A DNA stretch of 64,000 bases from an uncultured Formosa sp. (GCF_947500765.1 NZ_CANMTH010000002.1:434001-498000), one strand, 5' to 3'. Positions 51,889 to 61,970 are shown, counted from the first letter of the stretch. Notes: generated from the letters alone by a model not told the origin. A program made the numbers and translations.

Positions 51889-54531
51889 ATGCCGATGGAT
51901 ATTCCTTCAAAATATGATGCAAATTCAGTAGAAAGTAAATGGTACGATTACTGGATGAAAAATAATTATTTTCATTCAACACCAGATGATAGAGAACCGT
52001 ATACCATTGTAATCCCTCCACCAAATGTTACAGGTGTGTTGCATATGGGACACATGTTAAACAATACCATTCAAGATGTATTGGTACGCCGCGCACGTTT
52101 ATTAGGTAAAAATGCTTGCTGGGTTCCTGGAACAGATCATGCTTCTATTGCTACCGAGGCGAAAGTAGTTGCCAAATTAAAAGAGCAAGGCATAGATAAA
52201 AACGATCTTACTCGCGATGAATTTTTAGCACATGCTTGGGAGTGGACAGAAGAGTACGGAGGTGTGATTCTTGAACAACTTAAAAAATTAGGATGTTCTT
52301 GCGATTGGGATAGAACGAAATTTACAATGGACGACGATATGTCTGAAGCTGTAATTAAAGTGTTTGTCGATTTACATAACAAAGGCTTAATTTACCGTGG
52401 TTACCGTATGGTAAACTGGGATCCGGAAGCACAAACAACCTTGTCTGACGAAGAAGTGATTCACGAAGAGCGTCAAGGGAATTTATATTACATTAAGTAT
52501 AATATTGAAGATAGCGACGATACGTTAACAATTGCTACCACACGTCCTGAAACGATTTTTGGAGATTCAGCAATTTGTATTAACCCGAACGATGAACGTT
52601 TTACACATTTAAAAGGAAAGAAAGCAATTGTGCCAATATGTAATCGTGTGGTGCCTATTATTGAAGACGAATATGTCGATTTAGAATTTGGTACTGGATG
52701 TTTAAAAGTAACGCCTGCTCACGATGAAAACGATAAGAATTTAGGCGATAAGCACAATTTAGAAGTTATCGATATTTTTAATGCAGATGCAACTTTAAAT
52801 AGTTTCGGATTGCAATTTCAAGGTCAAGATCGTTTTGAAGCAAGAAAAACAGTCGCAAAAGAACTTGATGCTTTAGGTGTTTTAGAAAAAACTGAAGTTC
52901 ACGTTAATAAAGTAGGAACGTCTGAACGTACAAAAGCAGTTATCGAGCCACGATTAAGCGACCAATGGTTCTTAAAAATGGAAGATTTAGTAAAGCCAGC
53001 TATCGAAGCTGTTTTAGGAGAAAATGCTGAAATCAAATTATTTCCAAAGAAATTTGAAAACACTTACCGTCACTGGTTAGAGAATATTCGCGATTGGAAT
53101 ATTTCTCGTCAGTTATTATGGGGACAACAAATTCCTGCATATTTCTATGGTGATGGAAAAGAAGATTTTGTAGTTGCAGAATCTATTGAAAAGGCAGTAG
53201 CATTAGCTCAAGAAAAAACGGGTAAAACCGATTTAAAAGCTGAAGATTTAAAACAAGATACAGATGCTTTAGATACATGGTTCTCGTCTTGGTTGTGGCC
53301 AATGAGTGTATTCGACGGTATTCGCAATCCTGAGAATGAAGAAATCAAGTATTACTATCCAACTAATGATTTAGTAACAGGTCCAGATATTTTATTTTTC
53401 TGGGTTGCTAGAATGATTATTGCTGGTTACGAATACAAGGACGAAAAACCATTTAATAACGTATATTTAACTGGTTTGGTTCGCGATAAGCAACGTCGTA
53501 AAATGAGTAAATCTTTAGGAAACTCTCCAGACGCTTTAAAATTAATTAGTGATTACAGTGCAGATGGTGTACGTGTTGGTTTATTGTTGAGTAGTGCGGC
53601 TGGAAACGATTTAATGTTCGATGAAGCACTTTGCCAACAAGGAAAAGCATTCGGAAATAAAATTTGGAATGCCTTTAACTTAACCAATATTTGGGAAGTT
53701 AGTGATGCTATCGAGCAACCACAATCTAGTAAAATAGCTTTAGAATGGTACGACGCTAAGTTTCAAGATGCTTTAATAGAAATTGAAGACCATTTTAGTA
53801 AATATCGTTTAAGTGATGCTTTAATGAGTATTTATAAATTGATTTATGATGATTTCTGCGGATGGTTATTAGAAATTGTAAAACCAGCGTATCAGCAACC
53901 AATCGATGCTAAAACGTACAATAATGTAATGGCTTGTTTTGAAGATAATTTAAAAATTCTTCATCCGTTTATGCCGTTTTTAACTGAAGATATTTGGCAA
54001 TATATTGCAGAACGTACTCCAGAAGAAGCATTAATAGTTGCAAAATGGCCTGTGGCGAAAGCAATAAATAAAGACTTAATTTCTCAATTTGAATTTGCAT
54101 CTGAAGTCATTTCAGGAATTAGAACAGTACGTAAAGACAAGAATATTGCATTTAAAGATGCTATTGGTTTTTCTGCAATTAATCATGAAAATGCAAATAC
54201 TGATTTTGATACTGTAATTGCTAAATTAGGAAATCTTGAAGCTATTGAATATGTGTCTGAACCTGTAGAAGGCGCAATGACGTTTAGAGTAAAATCTAAT
54301 GAATATTTTATTCCTATGGAAGGTGCAATAGACGTTGAAGCAGAACTTAAAAAGCTATCAGAAGAATTAAAATACACAGAAGGTTTCTTAAAATCTGTTC
54401 AAAAGAAGTTATCTAACGAACGTTTTGTCGCAGGTGCTCCAGAGCAAGTTATCGCTAACGAACGTAAAAAAGAAGCAGATGCTATAGCTAAAATTGAAAC
54501 ATTACAATCTAGTTTAGCCAGTTTAAAGTAA
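51889..54531 (+). CDS. valS: valyl-tRNA synthetase
   Basis: 880-residue class I synthetase. HIGH-type motif in [16 protein letters not shown], editing-domain segments [14 protein letters not shown] and [37 protein letters not shown] signature in [15 protein letters not shown], and a C-terminal coiled-coil arm (about 810-880; [22 protein letters not shown]) typical of ValRS. The start [10 protein letters not shown] is followed two codons later by another ATG (51895) that could also serve. Long leader with possible alternative folds; terminator at 54571-54608. Confidence 0.97.
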   Translation: MPMDIPSKYDANSVESKWYDYWMKNNYFHSTPDDREPYTIVIPPPNVTGVLHMGHMLNNTIQDVLVRRARLLGKNACWVPGTDHASIATEAKVVAKLKEQGIDKNDLTRDEFLAHAWEWTEEYGGVILEQLKKLGCSCDWDRTKFTMDDDMSEAVIKVFVDLHNKGLIYRGYRMVNWDPEAQTTLSDEEVIHEERQGNLYYIKYNIEDSDDTLTIATTRPETIFGDSAICINPNDERFTHLKGKKAIVPICNRVVPIIEDEYVDLEFGTGCLKVTPAHDENDKNLGDKHNLEVIDIFNADATLNSFGLQFQGQDRFEARKTVAKELDALGVLEKTEVHVNKVGTSERTKAVIEPRLSDQWFLKMEDLVKPAIEAVLGENAEIKLFPKKFENTYRHWLENIRDWNISRQLLWGQQIPAYFYGDGKEDFVVAESIEKAVALAQEKTGKTDLKAEDLKQDTDALDTWFSSWLWPMSVFDGIRNPENEEIKYYYPTNDLVTGPDILFFWVARMIIAGYEYKDEKPFNNVYLTGLVRDKQRRKMSKSLGNSPDALKLISDYSADGVRVGLLLSSAAGNDLMFDEALCQQGKAFGNKIWNAFNLTNIWEVSDAIEQPQSSKIALEWYDAKFQDALIEIEDHFSKYRLSDALMSIYKLIYDDFCGWLLEIVKPAYQQPIDAKTYNNVMACFEDNLKILHPFMPFLTEDIWQYIAERTPEEALIVAKWPVAKAINKDLISQFEFASEVISGIRTVRKDKNIAFKDAIGFSAINHENANTDFDTVIAKLGNLEAIEYVSEPVEGAMTFRVKSNEYFIPMEGAIDVEAELKKLSEELKYTEGFLKSVQKKLSNERFVAGAPEQVIANERKKEADAIAKIETLQSSLASLK

Positions 54532-54538
54532 ATAGGTT

Positions 54539-54561
54539 ACTCTGTAATAATTACACAGAGT
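54539..54561 (+). other. small hairpin after valS
   Basis: ACTCTGT (54539-54545) pairs with ACAGAGT (54555-54561). No T run; lies eight bases past the valS stop and before the real terminator. Confidence 0.35.
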
Positions 54562-54570
54562 CTCATTATA

Positions 54571-54608
54571 AAAAACACCTCAGTAGATTTTGCTGAGGTG
54601 TTTTTTTA
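54571..54608. terminator. intrinsic terminator after valS
   Basis: AAAAACACCTCAG (54571-54583) pairs with CTGAGGTGTTTTT (54593-54605); nine-base loop, T run follows. Confidence 0.88.
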
Positions 54609-54624
54609 TAAATTTTAAATTACC

Positions 54625-54658
54625 TTGTCATTCCGACGATAGGAGGGATCTCGTCTTC
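54625..54658. repeat. possible single copy or remnant of a dispersed repeat
   Basis: TTGTCATTCCGACGATAGGA followed by GGGATCTCGTCTTC. Short sequences of the kind TCATTCCGACGNAGGAGGAATCTC are scattered in the genomes of many Bacteroidota and other bacteria. This one is GC-richer than its surroundings and has an imperfect inverted core (ATTCC and GGGAT). It is the only copy I see in the window. Confidence 0.4.
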
Positions 54659-54707
54659 AAATTTTAGAACTTACACTTTATTAACTCTATTTTACATGTT
54701 TCTTTTA

Positions 54708-55562
54708 TTAGAATCCAAATTTCTTCAACATGCCATTCCATCGTAATTTTCTAATAAAATCACCTTGTTCGGGAGTTACTAAGGGGGTAATGTTTTCTTT
54801 TTTAGCTTTAAAATAGCCAGACATATAATCATTAAATAATCGGATGTTTTTCTTTTTCATCGCTAATTTAAAAGCAGAAATGGCTGTGATAGAAAATCCG
54901 TAGCGCATTTTATACATGGCTTCACCTTGCATGTATTTAGAGCTTTTATTATAACTCGCGCCAGTTGGTTTTAAATGCTTAACGTGTAATGATTTGTCTG
55001 TGAGAATTTCCCAATGATAATACTTTGCTAGTAATTCATCAATAGTATCCCAACCCATGGCTGGTTTTAATTTTCCAATATCAAGAAAGCATTCTTTTCT
55101 ATAGGATTTTAATGCACCACGAATATGATCTTTATTGGTTAAATCTTCTAGAATCCAATTCTTATCTTTTTGGATATAACAAAATCCAGCAGCCATACCT
55201 AATTTTAAATTGGCTTTAAAATGATTAGAAATCGTTTCTAAATAGTTTTCAGGAAAGATTAAATCGGCATCAAATTTGCACATGATGTCGTAGTTGTCAT
55301 CTAATGTTTCTAAGCCTTTGTAAAAGGCGTTTATAATTTTAGATCCTGGTAAATGTTTATTGGAAGATTTTACATTTACAATAGAAATCCAAGAGTATTT
55401 TTCAATATATGTTTCAACTATAGTTTTTGTATCATCTGTAGAATGATCGTTTACTACTACTACTTTTTTTGGTAAAAACGTTTGCTGACTTAAGGATTCT
55501 AAGGTTAATCCAATAGAGTCGGCTTCATTATGAGCGGGTATGACAATATAGAAATTCAACAT
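54708..55562 (-). CDS. soluble family 2 glycosyltransferase
   Basis: 284 residues, GT-A fold without N-terminal membrane helix: FYIVIPAHNEADSIGLTLESL, VVVVNDHSTDDTKTIVE, DIMCKFDADLIFPENYLE (DxD motif), HIRGALKSYRKECF, PAMGWDTIDELLAKY (catalytic acidic region). The C-terminal third (KYMQGEAMYKMRYGFSIT) is basic and may contact membrane. Last gene of the trio with the methyltransferase at 55562 (one-base overlap) and the ketoacyl synthase at 56113. Sugar and acceptor unknown. Confidence 0.92.
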   Translation of the reverse strand: MLNFYIVIPAHNEADSIGLTLESLSQQTFLPKKVVVVNDHSTDDTKTIVETYIEKYSWISIVNVKSSNKHLPGSKIINAFYKGLETLDDNYDIMCKFDADLIFPENYLETISNHFKANLKLGMAAGFCYIQKDKNWILEDLTNKDHIRGALKSYRKECFLDIGKLKPAMGWDTIDELLAKYYHWEILTDKSLHVKHLKPTGASYNKSSKYMQGEAMYKMRYGFSITAISAFKLAMKKKNIRLFNDYMSGYFKAKKENITPLVTPEQGDFIRKLRWNGMLKKFGF

Positions 55563-56083
55563 TATATACGTTCTGCATATACAATATAGTAACGCGGTAT
55601 AAAGCGTCTTAGAATAGGGCGTATTCCAATTTTATTTGTAGGATTAGTCCATTTATGACGGGCTTTAATTTGCCAGCCAGCTTTTTCAAGTAACCAATCG
55701 AATTGCCAGTCCTCGAACTCATGGTAATGTCTGTCTCGCATATCGGTTTTACTTCTATAAGCTTCAGCAAACCATAGTTTAAGTGGTACACTTGCTACCA
55801 ATTTATTAGCTTTAATATCTTTTAAAACAGTAAAAGGAGATAGTAGATGTTCGAAAATTTCGAAAGCAGTTACAACATCTGCATTAGAGTTTTTTAATGC
55901 AGAGGTGTCTATATCTAAATCTTCACCAGAAGTGTTTTTAACATTAAAACCGTGCTCTTCCATTACTTTAGTAAATGGGTTTACAACACCTAAATCTAAA
56001 AGATTAGATTCTTTTTGTATGTGTTGCTCTAAGAATTCAATGGTGTTTTTATATCGCTTATGCGGAAAATGACTTTCGTACAT
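55562..56083 (-). CDS. small SAM-dependent methyltransferase, start codon within an inverted repeat
   Basis: 173 residues. It begins MYESHFPHKRYKNTIEFLEQH, then LLDLGVVNPFTKVMEEHG (degenerate SAM loop), EDLDIDTSALKNSNADVVTAFEIFEHLLSPF (in parts; TAFEIFEHL is the post-I/IV motif) and DIKANKLVASVPLKLWF. Shorter than most (about 200-250), but the core strands are present. Similar proteins act on polyketide-like or lipid substrates, but none can be inferred. The mRNA start codon lies in the loop of a 14-bp inverted repeat (56055-56106). Overlaps the glycosyltransferase gene by one base. Confidence 0.85.
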   Translation of the reverse strand: MYESHFPHKRYKNTIEFLEQHIQKESNLLDLGVVNPFTKVMEEHGFNVKNTSGEDLDIDTSALKNSNADVVTAFEIFEHLLSPFTVLKDIKANKLVASVPLKLWFAEAYRSKTDMRDRHYHEFEDWQFDWLLEKAGWQIKARHKWTNPTNKIGIRPILRRFIPRYYIVYAERI

Positions 56084-56106
56084 GGTGTTCTATTTCCGCA
56101 TAAGCG
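56055..56106 (-). promoter_or_regulatory. 14-bp perfect inverted repeat enclosing the methyltransferase start codon
   Basis: CGCTTATGCGGAAA (56055-56068) and TTTCCGCATAAGCG (56093-56106) are exact reverse complements separated by 24 bases. The ATG of the methyltransferase (56081-56083 on the minus strand) sits in the loop. The left arm codes for FPHKR of the protein; the right arm lies in the gap after the ketoacyl-synthase gene. Each arm is itself nearly palindromic (CGC-TTAT-GCG), so the DNA could also be a pair of protein-binding half-sites. Either translational control of the downstream two genes or an operator; inference. Confidence 0.55.
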
Positions 56107-56112
56107 GTACTT

Positions 56113-57171
56113 TTAATATTTATATACTATAGCATTAATGTGCATTCCTGCACCAACGCTTGCAAATATAATAACATCGCCTGTGTTAAGACTATGATTT
56201 TCTAATTTATTATGTCTAACAATATCGAAAAGGGTAGGTACTGTAGCGACAGAACTATTCCCTAAATTTCCAATTGTCATAGGCATAATATTCTCTGGTG
56301 TTTTCATTTTAAATAGACGGTAGAAGCGTTTTAGAATGGCATCGTCCATTTTTTCATTGGCTTGATGAATAAAAACCTTCTTAACATCATTTATATCTTC
56401 ACCACTTGCATCTAAACAGGCTTTCATTGCAGAAGGGACATGAGTTAATGCAAATTCGTAAATTTTACGACCATCCATTTTTATATACTTGGTGTCATCT
56501 TCAGAATCTTTGTTGAATGTTTTGCCGTAAGATAAATGAAATGCATTGTCAAGCGTATAACTTTCTGTAATGTGAGATAATATACCTCCTTCTTCATTAG
56601 TAGCTTCAAGAATACAAGCGCCTGCACCATCAGAAAAAATCATGGCATCTCGGTCGTGTTTATCGACGACTCTAGAAAGCGTTTCAGAACCAATAACTAA
56701 ACAACGTTTAGCAATGCCTGCTTTTATAAAAGCTTGTGCCTGTATAACGCCTTCAATCCATCCTGGACATCCAAAAAGTAAATCGTAAGCAACACATTTA
56801 GGATTTTTAATTTTTAGCTTGTGTTTTACACGTACAGCTAAACTTGGTAACATATCACTTTGTCTGCTTCCTAATGGAATATCTCCAAAGTTATGGGCAA
56901 AAATGACGTAGTCTAACGTTTCTGGGTCTATGTTGGCATTCGCAATTGCTTTTTCAGCAGCGAAAAAACCGATGTCAGAAGATGTAAATTCTTCTTTCAC
57001 ATAACGACGTTCAGAAATGCCTGTTATGGATTTAAATTTATCAATTATGACAACATTGTCATTTTCGAAGGGAGTTCCGTCATTATTGAGGAACGAATGA
57101 TTGAGAAAACTATCGTTTTTTTGAACAACTGAAGGTATGTAACTTCCTGTTCCTGTGATTTTTATGTTCAT
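56113..57171 (-). CDS. 3-oxoacyl-ACP synthase III (FabH-like ketoacyl synthase)
   Basis: 352 residues, thiolase fold with the complete triad: Cys135 in YDLLFGCPGWIEGV, His269 in VFIHQANEKM and Asn305 in MTIGNLGNSSVATV. Longer than E. coli FabH (317) with an early loop (FLNHSFLNNDGTPFENDNVV). Other landmarks: GTGSYIPS, ITGISERRYV, YVIFAHNFGD, FSDGAGACILEA. It could start a chain or make a beta-ketoacyl head group rather than serve housekeeping fatty-acid synthesis; the company of a methyltransferase and a glycosyltransferase suggests a dedicated lipid or secondary metabolite. Product unknown. Confidence 0.92.
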   Translation of the reverse strand: MNIKITGTGSYIPSVVQKNDSFLNHSFLNNDGTPFENDNVVIIDKFKSITGISERRYVKEEFTSSDIGFFAAEKAIANANIDPETLDYVIFAHNFGDIPLGSRQSDMLPSLAVRVKHKLKIKNPKCVAYDLLFGCPGWIEGVIQAQAFIKAGIAKRCLVIGSETLSRVVDKHDRDAMIFSDGAGACILEATNEEGGILSHITESYTLDNAFHLSYGKTFNKDSEDDTKYIKMDGRKIYEFALTHVPSAMKACLDASGEDINDVKKVFIHQANEKMDDAILKRFYRLFKMKTPENIMPMTIGNLGNSSVATVPTLFDIVRHNKLENHSLNTGDVIIFASVGAGMHINAIVYKY

Positions 57172-57282
57172 TAAAAAGAAATTGCCTTTATAGCGTGTTT
57201 TGTACCCATGAAGATACTGACATTTACTATAAAGGCAATGCTTATTTAAAGGTAATTTACGATGTCCAAAAACGCCTATAAA

Positions 57283-60126
57283 TTACATGTAACTTTCTAT
57301 AGGTGCACAAGTACACATTAAATTTCTGTCTCCAAAAGCATCATCTACACGACGTACAGTTGGCCAAAATTTATTATCACGAACATAGTCTAAAGGGAAA
57401 GCAGCTGTTTCTCTAGAGTAAGGGAAATCCCAAGTACTAGAAGTAAGCATTTCCATAGTATGCGGTGCATTTTTTAATACATTATTTGTGTCTTCTTTAG
57501 ATGCTGAGTCTATTTCCTTTTTAATAGAAATAAGGGCATCACAAAAACGATCCATTTCTTGTTTACTTTCACTCTCTGTTGGTTCAATCATTAAAGTTCC
57601 TGCGACAGGGAAAGATACTGTTGGTGCATGGAATCCGTAATCCATTAAACGTTTTGCTATATCTGTAACTTCAATACCATGTGCCTTAAACGGTCTACAG
57701 TCTACAATCATTTCGTGTGCCGCTCGTCCGCATTCTCCAGAATATAATGTCTCAAAATTACCTTGTAAACGACTTTTAATATAGTTTGCATTTAAGATTG
57801 CAACCTTAGTAGAATCTGTTAGTCCTTGTGTGCCTAACATTTTAATGTAACCATAAGAGATTAAACATACTAAAGACGATCCGAAAGGCGCAGCAGAAAC
57901 AGCTTTAATTGCTTTTTCTCCTCCTGTTTTTATTATAGGGTTTCCTGGTAAAAATGGAACTAATTGTTTTGCTACACAAATTGGTCCAACACCTGGGCCA
58001 CCACCACCATGAGGAATAGCAAACGTTTTGTGTAAGTTTAAGTGACAAACGTCTGCACCAATGTTTCCTGGATTTGTTAATCCAACTTGAGCATTCATGT
58101 TTGCACCGTCCATATATACTTGTCCGCCGTTATCATGAATAATTTCAATAATTTCTTTAATCGCAGATTCGTAAACACCGTGAGTAGATGGATAGGTTAC
58201 CATTAAACAAGCTAAATTGTCTTTATGTAATTCTGCTTTCTCACGTAAATCATCAATATCAATATTTCCTTCTGTAGTCGATTTTGTTACCACAACTTTC
58301 ATACCTGCCATAGCTGCACTTGCTGGATTTGTTCCATGAGCAGAAGACGGAATTAAACAAATATTTCTATGCTGATCGTTACGAGATTCATGATAAGCTT
58401 TTATTACCATTAAACCCGTAAATTCGCCTTGTGCACCAGAATTAGGTTGTAAAGACGTTGCAGAAAAACCAGTAATTTCTGTTAATTGATTTTCTAAAGC
58501 TTTTAAAACGGTTTGGTAACCTTGTACTTGATCTAAAGGCGCAAAAGGATGAATACTACCCCAATTAGGAGAGCTTAAAGGCAACATTTCTGAAGCGGCA
58601 TTCAATTTCATTGTACAAGAACCTAAAGAAATCATAGAGTGATTTAAAGATAAATCTTTACGTTCAAGCATTTTTATATAACGCATTAATTCAGTTTCTG
58701 AATGGTGCGTATTAAATACATCTAAAGTTAGGAATGGTGATGTACGTTGTAAATTTTTATTAATGTTATTAGATTCAGATAGTGATTCAATAACAATTGG
58801 TTCTGTTTTTACAACTTCAGCAAAAACAGAAATAATATCATTTAAATCTGAAATAGATGTTGTTTCATTTATAGAAATGGTAACGGCATCTGCATGTGGG
58901 TAGAAGAAGTTAATCTCCTTTGTTTCTGCAATTGCTTTTATTTTTTCAGCATCAGCTTCAATATTTAAAGTATCGAAGAAGGTGTCGTTCTTTTGTTTGT
59001 ATCCAATAGTTTTTAAAGCCTCCGACAATGCTGAAGCTTTATCGTGCACTGCGTTTGCAATAAAACTCAAACCTTTTGGTCCGTGATATACTGCATACAT
59101 TCCTGCCATAACGGCTAATAATACTTGAGCTGTACAAATGTTAGATGTTGCTTTGTCTCTTTTAATATGTTGTTCCCGAGTTTGTAAAGCCATACGTAAA
59201 GCACGGTTTCCATCTAAGTCTTTAGTGACTCCAATAATACGTCCTGGAAGATCACGTTTGTAAGCTTCTTTAGTGGCAAAATATGCTGCGTGAGGCCCGC
59301 CGTAACCCATAGGGATTCCGAAACGTTGTGTGGTTCCTACTACAACATCGGCACCAAATTTACCTGGAGCTTCAAGTTTTACTAAACTTAAAATATCTGC
59401 AGCAACTGCTACTTTTATATTTGCAGCATTCGCTTTTTCTATAAATGTTTTAATATCACTAATTAATCCATCTTTACCTGGGTATTGTAAAATAGCACCA
59501 AAGAAATCTGCAGAAAAATCGAAAGTGTCTTCATTACCTATAATCAATTCAATTCCGATAGGATTAGAACGATTTTGCAATAAAGCTAAGGTTTGAGGAA
59601 GAATAGATTCTGAAACAAAGAATTTGTTTACACCATTTTTTTTCTGAGCACGATCGCGAACCGCGAATAGAAGACTCATTGCTTCTGCTGCAGCTGTACT
59701 TTCGTCTAATAAAGAGGCATTAGCAATTTCCATTCCTGTAAGATCTGTAATCATGGTTTGGAAATTTAATAAAGCTTCTAAACGCCCTTGAGCTATTTCT
59801 GCTTGGTATGGCGTATATGCTGTATACCAACCTGGATTTTCTAAAATATTACGTTGTATAACTGCGGGTAATATAGTTGGATGATATCCTAAACCAATAT
59901 ATGATTTGAATATTTTATTTTGTGTTGATAACTCATGAATATGAGTTAGGTAGTCATGCTCACTCATTGGAGCGTCTAAATTCAGAGGCTTTTGTAAGCG
60001 GATACCATCAGGGAGAGTCTCGTAAATAAGTTGATCTAAACTGTCTACGCCTATAGTGTTTAACATTTGGTTTTGGTCCGCTTCTCTAGGACCAATATGA
60101 CGCAATGAGAAAGCATTTGTATTCAT
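57283..60126 (-). CDS. gcvP: glycine dehydrogenase (aminomethyl-transferring), P protein
   Basis: 947 residues, single-chain (homodimeric) P protein of the glycine cleavage system; decarboxylates glycine and passes the aminomethyl group to lipoylated H protein. N-half: [77 protein letters not shown]-half: [65 protein letters not shown] (in parts, with the PLP lysine in [17 protein letters not shown]). Start at 60124-60126 ([12 protein letters not shown]); a further ATG would add nine residues. GcvT and GcvH are not in the window; lipA at 43081 supplies lipoate. Confidence 0.97.
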   Translation of the reverse strand: MNTNAFSLRHIGPREADQNQMLNTIGVDSLDQLIYETLPDGIRLQKPLNLDAPMSEHDYLTHIHELSTQNKIFKSYIGLGYHPTILPAVIQRNILENPGWYTAYTPYQAEIAQGRLEALLNFQTMITDLTGMEIANASLLDESTAAAEAMSLLFAVRDRAQKKNGVNKFFVSESILPQTLALLQNRSNPIGIELIIGNEDTFDFSADFFGAILQYPGKDGLISDIKTFIEKANAANIKVAVAADILSLVKLEAPGKFGADVVVGTTQRFGIPMGYGGPHAAYFATKEAYKRDLPGRIIGVTKDLDGNRALRMALQTREQHIKRDKATSNICTAQVLLAVMAGMYAVYHGPKGLSFIANAVHDKASALSEALKTIGYKQKNDTFFDTLNIEADAEKIKAIAETKEINFFYPHADAVTISINETTSISDLNDIISVFAEVVKTEPIVIESLSESNNINKNLQRTSPFLTLDVFNTHHSETELMRYIKMLERKDLSLNHSMISLGSCTMKLNAASEMLPLSSPNWGSIHPFAPLDQVQGYQTVLKALENQLTEITGFSATSLQPNSGAQGEFTGLMVIKAYHESRNDQHRNICLIPSSAHGTNPASAAMAGMKVVVTKSTTEGNIDIDDLREKAELHKDNLACLMVTYPSTHGVYESAIKEIIEIIHDNGGQVYMDGANMNAQVGLTNPGNIGADVCHLNLHKTFAIPHGGGGPGVGPICVAKQLVPFLPGNPIIKTGGEKAIKAVSAAPFGSSLVCLISYGYIKMLGTQGLTDSTKVAILNANYIKSRLQGNFETLYSGECGRAAHEMIVDCRPFKAHGIEVTDIAKRLMDYGFHAPTVSFPVAGTLMIEPTESESKQEMDRFCDALISIKKEIDSASKEDTNNVLKNAPHTMEMLTSSTWDFPYSRETAAFPLDYVRDNKFWPTVRRVDDAFGDRNLMCTCAPIESYM

Positions 60127-60150
60127 AAAATATAATTGTGTTTTGCGGCG

Positions 60151-60158
60151 CAAAAATA
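60151..60158 (-). promoter_or_regulatory. -7 promoter box (TATTTTTG) for gcvP
   Basis: TANNTTTG match on the minus strand, 24 bases upstream of the gcvP start chosen here. The alternative ATG at 60153 would lie in the box, which supports the shorter start. Confidence 0.4.
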
Positions 60159-60232
60159 CATAATTTACTAAGTTCTGTTGTTACGATTAATTAAAGATTT
60201 TTGTTAAAGCAGGTTGTTAATTCTAGTTTATA

Positions 60233-60240
60233 TATTTTTG
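60233..60240 (+). promoter_or_regulatory. -7 promoter box (TATTTTTG) abutting the 60245 gene
   Basis: TANNTTTG match ending four bases before the ATG at 60245; TTG at 60214-60216 is 16 bases upstream. Transcription would start at or next to the first ATG, implying a leaderless message or use of the ATG at 60251. Confidence 0.45.
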
Positions 60241-60244
60241 CGGA

Positions 60245-61081
60245 ATGACAATGTTGAAAAAACTCTTTAAATTTTATCTAAATGCCAGTATTCATGTTTC
60301 TTTATCAGTGTTTTCTTTAGCATGGATTACATTGGTAAAATACGGGTTGCCTTTCGATGAAAATATTTTGTATTTTATTTTATTTGCATCTGTTGTAGGG
60401 TATAACTTTGTGAAATACTTTGGATTAGCAAAACTGCACCGTAGATCTATGGCGAGTTGGTTAAGAGCTATTGAACTCTTTTCTATATTGTGTTTTGTGT
60501 TTATGTGTTATTTTGTTTTTAAGTTAGAGCTAAACACCATTTTTATTATAACGGGATTTGGATTGGTAACGTTTATGTATGCTATTCCGTTTTTACCAAA
60601 ACGTTTTTTTGTAGACAAGCATCATAATTTAAGAAGCATAAGTGGACTTAAAGTATATTTAATCGGATTAATTTGGGCTGGAGTAACCGTATTGTTGCCT
60701 TTAATTAACGAAAATTATGCGTTTGATGAAGATGTAATTTTGACGTTTATACAACGTTTTGTTTTTATAATAGCGTTGATGTTGCCCTTTGAACTTCGTG
60801 ATTTAAAATATGATAGTTTGAAATTAGGAACAATTCCGCAGAAAATAGGAATAAATCGAACTAAAATTTTAGGTGTTTTATTGGTGCTAGTGTTTTTCTT
60901 TTTAGAATTTCTTAAAACACATTTAATAGGTCATTATATTTTAATACAATTTATAATAGCGTTTGTTCTTATTCTATTTATACTTTTTTCTAGGCAAGAT
61001 CAGAGTGATGTATATACAGCATTTTGGGTAGAGGGAATCCCTATAGTGTGGTTAGCTTTAGAACTTTTTTTTAATGTTTAG
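60245..61081 (+). CDS. UbiA-like polytopic membrane protein
   Basis: 278 residues with about eight transmembrane segments (for example ILYFILFASVVGYNFVKYFG, FIITGFGLVTFMYAIPFLP, VYLIGLIWAGVTVLLPLI, FVFIIALMLPFELRDLKYD). The pattern and the second acidic motif LRDLKYDSLKLGTIPQKIG resemble the UbiA prenyltransferase fold, but the first motif, normally NDxxDxxxD, reads YNFVKYFGLAKLHR, without the aspartates that hold Mg2+. It may therefore not be an active prenyltransferase. The start codon is uncertain: ATG at 60245 and two codons later at 60251. The 3' end overlaps the convergent anti-sigma gene by 11 bases. Confidence 0.8.
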   Translation: MTMLKKLFKFYLNASIHVSLSVFSLAWITLVKYGLPFDENILYFILFASVVGYNFVKYFGLAKLHRRSMASWLRAIELFSILCFVFMCYFVFKLELNTIFIITGFGLVTFMYAIPFLPKRFFVDKHHNLRSISGLKVYLIGLIWAGVTVLLPLINENYAFDEDVILTFIQRFVFIIALMLPFELRDLKYDSLKLGTIPQKIGINRTKILGVLLVLVFFFLEFLKTHLIGHYILIQFIIAFVLILFILFSRQDQSDVYTAFWVEGIPIVWLALELFFNV

Positions 61082-61331
61082 CATTTTGGTTTTTTATTTC
61101 CTTTTCTAAACATTTTTTCATTTCAGATTTTGATTTACTATCTAAACATACAATGTTAGATTTCTTTATTGTTTCAGTTAGTTTATGATTGTCTATAGTA
61201 TGTTTTTTACATAGATCACAAAATAGAATATGTATTCTAAGTTTTAAACGTTCCAAAAATGTAGACTCGTTGTATTGTGCCTTATCACAAACATGTGACG
61301 CTTCTTCGCAAGACATAAATAATTTATTCAT
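61071..61331 (-). CDS. small zinc-binding-type anti-sigma factor (ZAS-like)
   Basis: 86 residues, no membrane segment. The HxxxCxxC motif (His34, Cys38, Cys41 in RIHILFCDLCKKH) with an upstream Cys15 and helix-rich sequence is the signature of the zinc anti-sigma domain. It lies four bases after the ECF sigma gene at 61336, the typical order. A soluble ZAS protein could respond to redox through the cysteines. Ends inside the convergent UbiA-like gene. Possible misannotation as glycine dehydrogenase because of gcvP nearby would be unfounded. Confidence 0.82.
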   Translation of the reverse strand: MNKLFMSCEEASHVCDKAQYNESTFLERLKLRIHILFCDLCKKHTIDNHKLTETIKKSNIVCLDSKSKSEMKKCLEKEIKNQNAKH

Positions 61332-61335
61332 AATT

Positions 61336-61890
61336 TTAATACCAGTTTTTTTCTAGACAGCTTGAAAGGGCTGTTCGGGCTCTATGTATAATAACCCATA
61401 AATTAGACGCTGTAATATTTAATTCATTACAAATTATTTCTGTGTCGTAATTTTCTATAGTTTTCATCTTGAAAACTTGGGCTTGTTTTTCGGGTAACTT
61501 GTCTAAGCAGTTATAAATAGCGATACTAAGTTCTGTGTTTTCTAAGACGTCTTCTGCATTTTTATAAGATTGGTCTTCTACACGCTCTTCTAACCATTCT
61601 CCCTCGTCTTCACTGTCGCTAGAGTAGGACATACGTACTTCTGCTTTCCCTTTTTTAGAGTTTATTTTTCGGTAATAATCAATTATTTTTCGTTTTAGAA
61701 TGGAAATTAACCATGTGCGTTCACTGGCTTCTCCTTTAAAGTTTTTCATCGATTTTAATCCTGCAAAAAAAGTATCTTGAACTAAATCTTTAGCAATTTC
61801 GGAATCGCTAACTCTAGAAATGGTATAGTTGTATAGGTAGTCGGAATACGAATCTATCCATTTGGTTGCATCGATTTTATGGTCTGGCAT
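61336..61890 (-). CDS. ECF-type RNA polymerase sigma factor
   Basis: 184 residues. Region 2: WIDSYSDYLYNYTISRV, IAKDLVQDTFFAGLKSM, RTWLISILKRKIIDYYRK; region 4: CLDKLPEKQAQVFKMKTIE, ICNELNITASNLWVIIHRARTAL. An acidic linker (SSDSEDEGEWLEERVED) joins them. Its downstream partner is the HxxxCxxC anti-sigma protein, so together they look like a soluble sigma/ZAS stress switch. Confidence 0.94.
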   Translation of the reverse strand: MPDHKIDATKWIDSYSDYLYNYTISRVSDSEIAKDLVQDTFFAGLKSMKNFKGEASERTWLISILKRKIIDYYRKINSKKGKAEVRMSYSSDSEDEGEWLEERVEDQSYKNAEDVLENTELSIAIYNCLDKLPEKQAQVFKMKTIENYDTEIICNELNITASNLWVIIHRARTALSSCLEKNWY

Positions 61891-61970
61891 ATAACAAATT
61901 GTCAGTTAATGTTCAAAAATAGCAAAACTATTTCAGAATAATAGGAGAGTTTTTGTAAGGTTTAACATTT

